A stretch of DNA of 64,000 bases from assembly GCF_042661465.1 (NCBI RefSeq), contig NZ_JBHSWE010000001.1, positions 4,774,001-4,838,000 on the forward strand, given 5' to 3'. The notes below the pieces were generated by a model. It saw only the letters and a list, made by a program, of their open reading frames with translations. It was not told where the DNA came from and did no database searches. Made by a program: the position numbers and the translations under genes. This stretch comes from Marinobacterium_A aestuariivivens. GTDB lineage: Bacteria; Pseudomonadota; Gammaproteobacteria; Pseudomonadales; Balneatricaceae. This document shows positions 59,238 to 64,000 of the stretch, one piece after another (the stretch's first letter is position 1; every line of letters begins with the position of its first letter).

Positions 59238-60905
59238 CTACTGGTCGGACGCTTCGGCCAGTTTGCGGCGCTGGGCCTTGAAATACTGGATTAGATTGCG
59301 GGTCGAGCCGTCGTGCTTGTCCGACAGCTGGTCTCCGGTCAGTTCCGGCAGGATCTGCTTGGCCAGGGTCTTGCCGAGTTCGACACCCCACTGGTCGAAG
59401 GAACAGATATCCCAGATCACGCCCTGGACGAAGATCTTGTGCTCGTAGAGCGCGATCAGCGCGCCAAGGGTGCGTGGATCCAGACGCTCGAGCAACAGGC
59501 TGTTGGTCGGGCGGTCCCCGGCGTGGATCTTGTGCGGCACCAGGGTATCGATCGCTTCCGGCGACAGACCGCGGGCTTCGAGATCGCGGCGCACCTCTTC
59601 TTCGCTGATGCCGTTCATCAGCGCTTCGGTCTGGGCGAAGAAGTTCGCCATCAGGTTTTCATGGTGGCCCTTGACCGGTGTGCTGCTTTCGATCGAGCCG
59701 ATGAAGTCCGCCGGTACCACGGTGTTGCTCTGGTGCAGGTACTGGTAGAAGGCGTGCTGGCCATCGATGCCCAGCGCGCCCCAGATGATGGTGCCGGTGT
59801 TGTAGGGCACCGGATTGCCGTGGCGGTTGATCGACTTGCCGTTGCTCTCCATCTCCGCCTGCTGCAGATAGGCGGAAAAGCGCGCCAGGGGCCAGTCATA
59901 GGGCAGGATGGCATGGGACGGGCGGCCCAGGAAGTTGTTGTTCCAGATGCCCATCAGTGCCAGCAGTACCGGCGCGTTCTGGTCCAGCGGCTGGTCGCGG
60001 AAATGGATATCCATCTCGTGGGCGCCGGTCAACAGTTCCTCGAACTGGCGGAAACCGAGATAGAGTGCGATCGGCAGCCCGATGGCCGACCATAGCGAGA
60101 AGCGTCCGCCGACCCAGTCCCACATCTGGAAGCTGTTCTCGCGACGGATGCCGAAGGCCTTGATCGCCTCGTGGTTGCTCGATACCGCCACGAAATGCTT
60201 GGCCACGGCGCGTTCGTCGAACGCCGACGACATCAGCCAGTTGCGCGCGGTCTGGGCGTTGGTCATGGTTTCGCTGGTGGTGAAGGTCTTCGAGGCCACG
60301 ACGAAGAGCACCCGCTCCGGGTTGAGCGGACGCAGTACGTTGGCGATCTCGACGCCATCGACGTTGGAAACGAAATGCACGTTGATGCGGTCGTCGGCAT
60401 AGGGTTTCAGCGCCTGGGTGACCATGCGCGGGCCCAGATCCGACCCGCCGATACCGATATTCACCACGTCGGTGATGCGTTTGCCGGAATAGCCGCGCCA
60501 CTGTCCCTTGCGTACGGCGTTGACGAAACTCTTCATGCGCGTCAGCTCGCGGTTGACTGCGTCCATGACGTTGTCGCCATCGAGGTAGACCGGTGTATTG
60601 GTGCGGTTGCGCAGTGCCGTGTGCAGCACTGCGCGCTTTTCGGTGGAGTTGATGCGATCGCCATGGAACATGCGCTCGCGCCAGCTTTCGACGCCTGCCG
60701 CCTTGGCCAGATCCAGCAGGCCCTCGAGGATCTCCCCGGTGATTGGATTCTTGGAGTAGTCCAGCAGGATGTTCTGGACCTGCAGCGAGTATTTGTCGAA
60801 CCGCGACGGGTCCTGGGCAAACAGGTCGCGCAGGTGGACATCGCGCACCTGCTCGGCCTGTTGTTGCAGGGATTGCCAGGCGTCGGAGTCGGAGATGTAG
60901 GGCAT
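59238..60905 (-). CDS. pgi: glucose-6-phosphate isomerase
   Basis: Intact, 555 residues. VNIGIGGSDLGPRMVTQAL, the catalytic-region signature DWVGGRFSLWSAIGLPIAL and GHHENLMANF are typical of Pgi. It interconverts glucose 6-phosphate and fructose 6-phosphate. AAAGGAG precedes the ATG at 60905 and a HexR-like site lies about 50 bases before it. Confidence 0.97.
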   Translation of the reverse strand: MPYISDSDAWQSLQQQAEQVRDVHLRDLFAQDPSRFDKYSLQVQNILLDYSKNPITGEILEGLLDLAKAAGVESWRERMFHGDRINSTEKRAVLHTALRNRTNTPVYLDGDNVMDAVNRELTRMKSFVNAVRKGQWRGYSGKRITDVVNIGIGGSDLGPRMVTQALKPYADDRINVHFVSNVDGVEIANVLRPLNPERVLFVVASKTFTTSETMTNAQTARNWLMSSAFDERAVAKHFVAVSSNHEAIKAFGIRRENSFQMWDWVGGRFSLWSAIGLPIALYLGFRQFEELLTGAHEMDIHFRDQPLDQNAPVLLALMGIWNNNFLGRPSHAILPYDWPLARFSAYLQQAEMESNGKSINRHGNPVPYNTGTIIWGALGIDGQHAFYQYLHQSNTVVPADFIGSIESSTPVKGHHENLMANFFAQTEALMNGISEEEVRRDLEARGLSPEAIDTLVPHKIHAGDRPTNSLLLERLDPRTLGALIALYEHKIFVQGVIWDICSFDQWGVELGKTLAKQILPELTGDQLSDKHDGSTRNLIQYFKAQRRKLAEASDQ

Positions 60906-60955
60906 TGCGCGCTCCTTTGTTGTTGTATCGGTCGGTAGATTTTATTTATGTTAAT

Positions 60956-60976
60956 TTACGTAAATATTACAAAAAA
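60956..60976 (-). promoter_or_regulatory. HexR-like operator upstream of pgi
   Basis: On the minus strand TTTTTTGTAATATTTACGTA differs at three of 21 positions from the site between gap and edd. It also contains the palindrome TTTACGTAAA. It lies in an AT-rich 140-base spacer, 50-70 bases before pgi. Confidence 0.6.
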
Positions 60977-61051
60977 ACAAGTTATTTGTTGTCTGTGTTT
61001 GTATATTTTGCGTAGATGATGACCGCTGGCGCGCTTTGCCCCGGCCGTAGT

Positions 61052-61618
61052 TCAGGCTCCCTGCGGTAAAAGTATGGTGCCGATTCCCAAAGCTGCAAAG
61101 AGTGCACAGGCGCCGCGCCTTGCCCAGAGCAGCGGCAGCCGCTGCATCAGCCAGCTGCCGGCATAGACGATGGGCACATTGGCCAGCAGCATGCCGAGGG
61201 TGGTACCGAGTACGACCCAGGCAGTGGCATCGAAACGTGCCGCCAGGATAACCGTGGCGATCTGGGTCTTGTCGCCGATCTCGGCCAGGAAAAAGAGGAT
61301 GCAGGTGGCGGCAAAGGCGCCATAGCGCAATACCTTGCTGTCTTCGTCATCCTCCTTGTCGGGTATCAGGATCCAGAGTGCGACGGCGATAAAGCTGAGC
61401 CCGACGATCCAGGGCAGCCAGCCGGCGGGGATCCATTGGCTGATCCAGGCGCCGAACCAGGCGGAGAGGGCGTGATTGAGCACGGTTGCGACGAAAATGC
61501 CGGCAATGATCGCGCCATGACGACTGAAGCGCGCGGCGAGAAAAAGCGACAGCAACTGGGTCTTGTCGCCGATCTCGGCAATGGCGACAGCTAAGGTGGA
61601 GGACAGCAGGGCTTCCAT
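61052..61618 (-). CDS. Gdt1/TMEM165 (UPF0016) family cation exporter, probably Mn2+
   Basis: 188 residues, six membrane helices in two repeated halves. Each half has the family motif E-x-G-D-K-(T/S): AIAEIGDKTQLLSLFLAAR near residue 14 and FFLAEIGDKTQIATVILAAR near 110. Bacterial members such as MneA export Mn2+. The start at 61618 gives the family's usual N-terminus. A probable manganese riboswitch precedes it, supporting the assignment. Confidence 0.88.
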   Translation of the reverse strand: MEALLSSTLAVAIAEIGDKTQLLSLFLAARFSRHGAIIAGIFVATVLNHALSAWFGAWISQWIPAGWLPWIVGLSFIAVALWILIPDKEDDEDSKVLRYGAFAATCILFFLAEIGDKTQIATVILAARFDATAWVVLGTTLGMLLANVPIVYAGSWLMQRLPLLWARRGACALFAALGIGTILLPQGA

Positions 61619-61687
61619 TTCAGGGGTTCCTCGGCGGGCTGATTTCCAAAGACACGACAAACCGGCCCGCCAGGAGCAGTTTGCAGT

Positions 61688-61799
61688 GTCTCAGGTCTCA
61701 TCAATCCCGCAGGACGCGACTGCCATGGGCATGGGGCCCAAGTTTGTTGACAGCCGCTCTGTACGCAGTCGCGTACGGAAGATTACTCCCCCAAGAGCG
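61688..61799 (-). ncRNA. probable yybP-ykoY manganese riboswitch
   Basis: On the minus strand, GGGGGAGTA at the 5' end, the stem GTACGCGACTGCGTAC, CTGTCAACAAACTTGGG and a 3' GATGAGACCTGAG resemble the conserved parts of yybP-ykoY RNAs (GGGGAGTAGC, GUCAACAUACU, GAGACC). It ends about 70 bases before the Gdt1 gene, a known target class for this RNA. Covariation was not computed. Confidence 0.62.
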
Positions 61800-61906
61800 A
61801 TGCCGATTCTATAGCCATCCAGGTGCGAGTGCAAACCGGGCGGCCGGCCCGGGCGAAGTGGCTGGAAATGTCTACACTTAGCGCATCGGAGGGAAGAGAC
61901 GACAGT

Positions 61907-62220
61907 ATGGCCAGGATCACCTATATCGAACCGGACGATACCCGACACGAACTCGATGTTCCCGATGGCTGGAGCGTGATGGAGGGGCGATTCAGAACGA
62001 TATCGAGGGCATCGTCGCGCAGTGCGGCGGCGAATGCAGTTGTGCCACCTGTCATGTCTATGTCGAAGCCGGCGATGTCGGGGAGCCGGCGGAGGATGAA
62101 CTCGACATGCTGGAGCTGGTGGCCGCGGAACGCAGGCCGCAAAGCCGGCTCAGCTGTCAGCTCAGGGTCGGCCCGGAGCTGGATGGGCTGGTCGTGCGGA
62201 TACCGGAAACACAGTACTGA
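61907..62220 (+). CDS. 2Fe-2S ferredoxin, adrenodoxin type (one frameshift)
   Basis: About 104 residues after repair. It begins ARITYIEPDDTRHELDVPDG and, after a break near 61988 at GAGGGGCG, continues IQNDIEGIVAQCGGECSCAT. The cysteines of CGGECSCATC with a later SRLSCQL match plant/adrenodoxin-type ferredoxins of the putidaredoxin group. It passes single electrons, probably from the reductase encoded next. No P450 or oxygenase gene is seen in the window. GGAGGG lies 12 bases before the ATG. Confidence 0.88.
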
Positions 62221-62356
62221 TCACCGTCCGGGCCAGGGGGGCGGAAGGCCGCCCCGCCATCTGTGGGCATGGCAGACGCAATTGTCTGCCTGGAGTGTCT
62301 GTGGGAGGTTCGTCTATGGGATTCCTGCTTTGCCGGGGCGCGGCGCCGTGACAGCC

Positions 62357-63595
62357 ATGGCCGTTTTCGACCTCGTCGTCGTGGGCGGGGGCAGGCCGCG
62401 GTGCAGTTGCTGGTCAGTCTGCATCAGCTGGATTATGACGGTTCGGTACTGCTGCTCGGCGACGAACGGCTGCTGCCCTATCAGCGTCCGCCGCTGTCCA
62501 AGCAGTACCTGGAGGGCGAATATGACGAAGCGCGGCTGCTGCTGCGACCGCAGTCCTTTTATGACAGGGCGGGCGTCCGGGTGGCGCTGGGAGAGTCCGT
62601 TTGTGCCATCGACCGGCGGCGTCATCGCATCGAAACGGCGTCGGGAAAAAGCTTCGGCTATCGCAAGCTGGTGCTGGTGACCGGCGCGAGGGTCCGGCGT
62701 CTGACAGTGCCCGGCGCCGGGCTTGAGGGGGTCTGCTATCTGCGTTCGCTGGCCGATGCCCGCGACATTCGCGACCGCCTGGCGCAGGCTCGCGGAGTGG
62801 CGGTGGTCGGTGGCGGCTTTATCGGTCTGGAATTCGCATCGGTGGCGCGCCGGCAGGGTGTCGGGGTGGTGGTGCTGGAGGCGCAAGGCGGTTGTTGGCC
62901 CGGGCGCTGGTACCGCGGATGTCGGACTACTTCGCCGAACTGCACAGGCGTCAGGGTGTCGATGTCCGGCTGGGAACCCAGCTGCTGAATATCGAGGGGC
63001 AGGACGGCAGGGTTGCGGCGGTGGTCACCCGCGAAGGGACACGTTTGCCCGTGGGCCTGGTGGTCGCCGGTATTGGCGTGTTGCCGAATCAGGAACTGGC
63101 CGGTGACGCGGGTATCGAGTGCGAGAATGGAATCGCGGTGGATGCCTTCGGACGCAGCAGCGATGCCGATGTCTTCGCTGCCGGCGACTGTGCCAGCCAT
63201 CCGGATGCGCGCCTCGGTACCCGGGTGCGGCTCGAGTCGGTTCAGAATGCGACCGACCAGGCGGCGGCACTGGCCCATACCCTGGTCGGGCGGCCACATC
63301 CCTACGATGCTGTGCCCTGGTTCTGGTCCCAGCAATACGATGTCCGGCTGCAGATGGCCGGACTCGCGGTCGAGCCGCAGGTCGGGGTGTTGCGGGGCTC
63401 CCCGAAAATGACTGCTTCTCGCTGTTCCATTTCAGCCAGGGGCGGCTGCTGTCGGTCGATTCGGTGAACAGTCCCGCCGATCACAGCCTGGCGCGCCAGC
63501 TTCTGAGTCGGGGCAACAGTCTCACGCCGGAGCAGGCGGCCGATACCGGTTTTTCGTTGCGCGAGGCGCTGGCACGCCCCGGCACAAAACATTGA
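62357..63595 (+). CDS. FAD-dependent ferredoxin reductase (three frameshifts)
   Basis: About 413 residues after repair. It begins VFDLVVVGGG (FAD-binding GxGxxG), then LLPYQRPPLSKQYL, the NAD-binding VAVVGGGFIGLEFASVARR, and VVAGIGVLPNQELAGDAGI with VFAAGDCASHPD; this is the putidaredoxin/rubredoxin reductase family. Breaks lie near 62388 (GGGGGC), 62895 and 63402. It takes electrons from NAD(P)H to the ferredoxin encoded 136 bases upstream. GTG at 62348 is another possible start. Confidence 0.87.
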
Positions 63596-63661
63596 CCTGG
63601 ATCCGGGCACACCGGAACCGGGCGAATGATAATGGCTTCATAGCCCAACAAGGAGAGAAGT

Positions 63662-64000
63662 ATGCTGCCGGAAATCAAACACATCCTCTACGCCTCAGAT
63701 CTCGGCGAGAACTCCCGCCCGGCCTTCCGCATGGCGGTCGAACTGGCGGCGGTGCACAAGGCACATGTCACCTTCCTGCATGTGATCGAGGCGATGAGTC
63801 CTTCCGCCGAAGCGGTCATCGAAACCTATTTCGAACCGGAGGCCCTGGCAGAAATGCGCAAGGCCGGCGCCGAGGAGTTGAAGAGCAAGATGGCCGAGCG
63901 TATCGAGCGCTTCTGGAAGGAGGAAGTGCCTGAGGGCTTCGAGTTTCCCCAGGGCAAGCCTTCGGTGCAGATCGAGAAGGGGAATGTCGAGGAGATGATC
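63662..64000 (+). CDS. universal stress protein family, N-terminal part (cut by window end)
   Basis: 113 residues are visible. It begins LPEIKHILYASDLGENSRPA and continues AVELAAVHKAHVTFLHVIEA, the UspA fold start with the ATP-site Asp; the C-terminal GxxGxxxxxxxxxGS loop lies beyond the window. AAGGAGAG precedes the ATG. Likely a stress-induced cytoplasmic nucleotide-binding protein. Confidence 0.88.
   Translation, partial: MLPEIKHILYASDLGENSRPAFRMAVELAAVHKAHVTFLHVIEAMSPSAEAVIETYFEPEALAEMRKAGAEELKSKMAERIERFWKEEVPEGFEFPQGKPSVQIEKGNVEEMI

Overview
The window is a high-GC chromosomal segment of a heterotrophic gammaproteobacterium, probably of the pseudomonad or oceanospirilloid kind. The evidence is the MalT/LamB/MalM maltose system, Entner-Doudoroff genes (edd-glk opposite gap-pyk), an oxygen-dependent cobalamin pathway (CobG/CobF type), a TRAP transporter, and pseudomonad-like GTAGGAGCG intergenic repeats. 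No rRNA, tRNA, CRISPR, prophage or transposase was seen. A species cannot be named from sequence reading alone.

Layout. 0-3 kb: a cut-off dehydrogenase, a possible P-type ATPase scrap, a REC-GGDEF-EAL protein and an internally deleted bluB remnant. 3-19.4 kb: a cobalamin riboswitch followed by cbtB, cbtA, a ChlI/ChlD-type chelatase subunit, cobB, cobW, cobN, cobG, cobH, cobI, cobJ, cobK (opposite strand), cobL, cobE, cobM and cobF, tightly packed with overlapping ends. 19.7-27 kb: groES-groEL behind a heat-shock-type promoter, a hypothetical gene, a lytic transglycosylase, azlCD, a LysR regulator and an SMR transporter. 27-33 kb: a TakP-like TRAP transporter followed by a Cache histidine kinase and LuxR-type regulator, then doxX. 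33.4-49 kb: maltose genes lamB, malM, malE, malF, malG on one strand and malT, an alpha-glucosidase and malK on the other, interrupted by gpx, nudix, MFS and DJ-1 genes, with MalT-box-like sites before lamB, malE and the glucosidase. 49-61 kb: glucose catabolism (pyk, gap, edd, glk, hexose-6-phosphate mutarotase, aldo-keto reductase, a chemoreceptor, mgsA, pgi), with a shared HexR-like motif before gap/edd and pgi. 61-64 kb: a Gdt1/MneA manganese exporter behind a probable yybP-ykoY riboswitch, a 2Fe-2S ferredoxin, its FAD reductase and a universal stress protein cut by the window end.

The maltose and glucose blocks join into one route: LamB and MalEFGK take up maltodextrins, the glucosidase releases glucose, Glk phosphorylates it, and Edd, Gap and Pyk carry out lower steps. 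zwf, pgl and eda are not in the window.

Many genes are split by single-base indels although both halves remain conserved. At least nine of about 27 lie at CCCTGG/CCAGGG. I read these as consensus errors of the assembly rather than gene decay, and give each as one CDS spanning the break. The bluB remnant is different: its middle is missing. Intergenic DNA carries at least three dispersed repeat families, including a 180-182 bp element with inverted ends present twice in opposite orientations.
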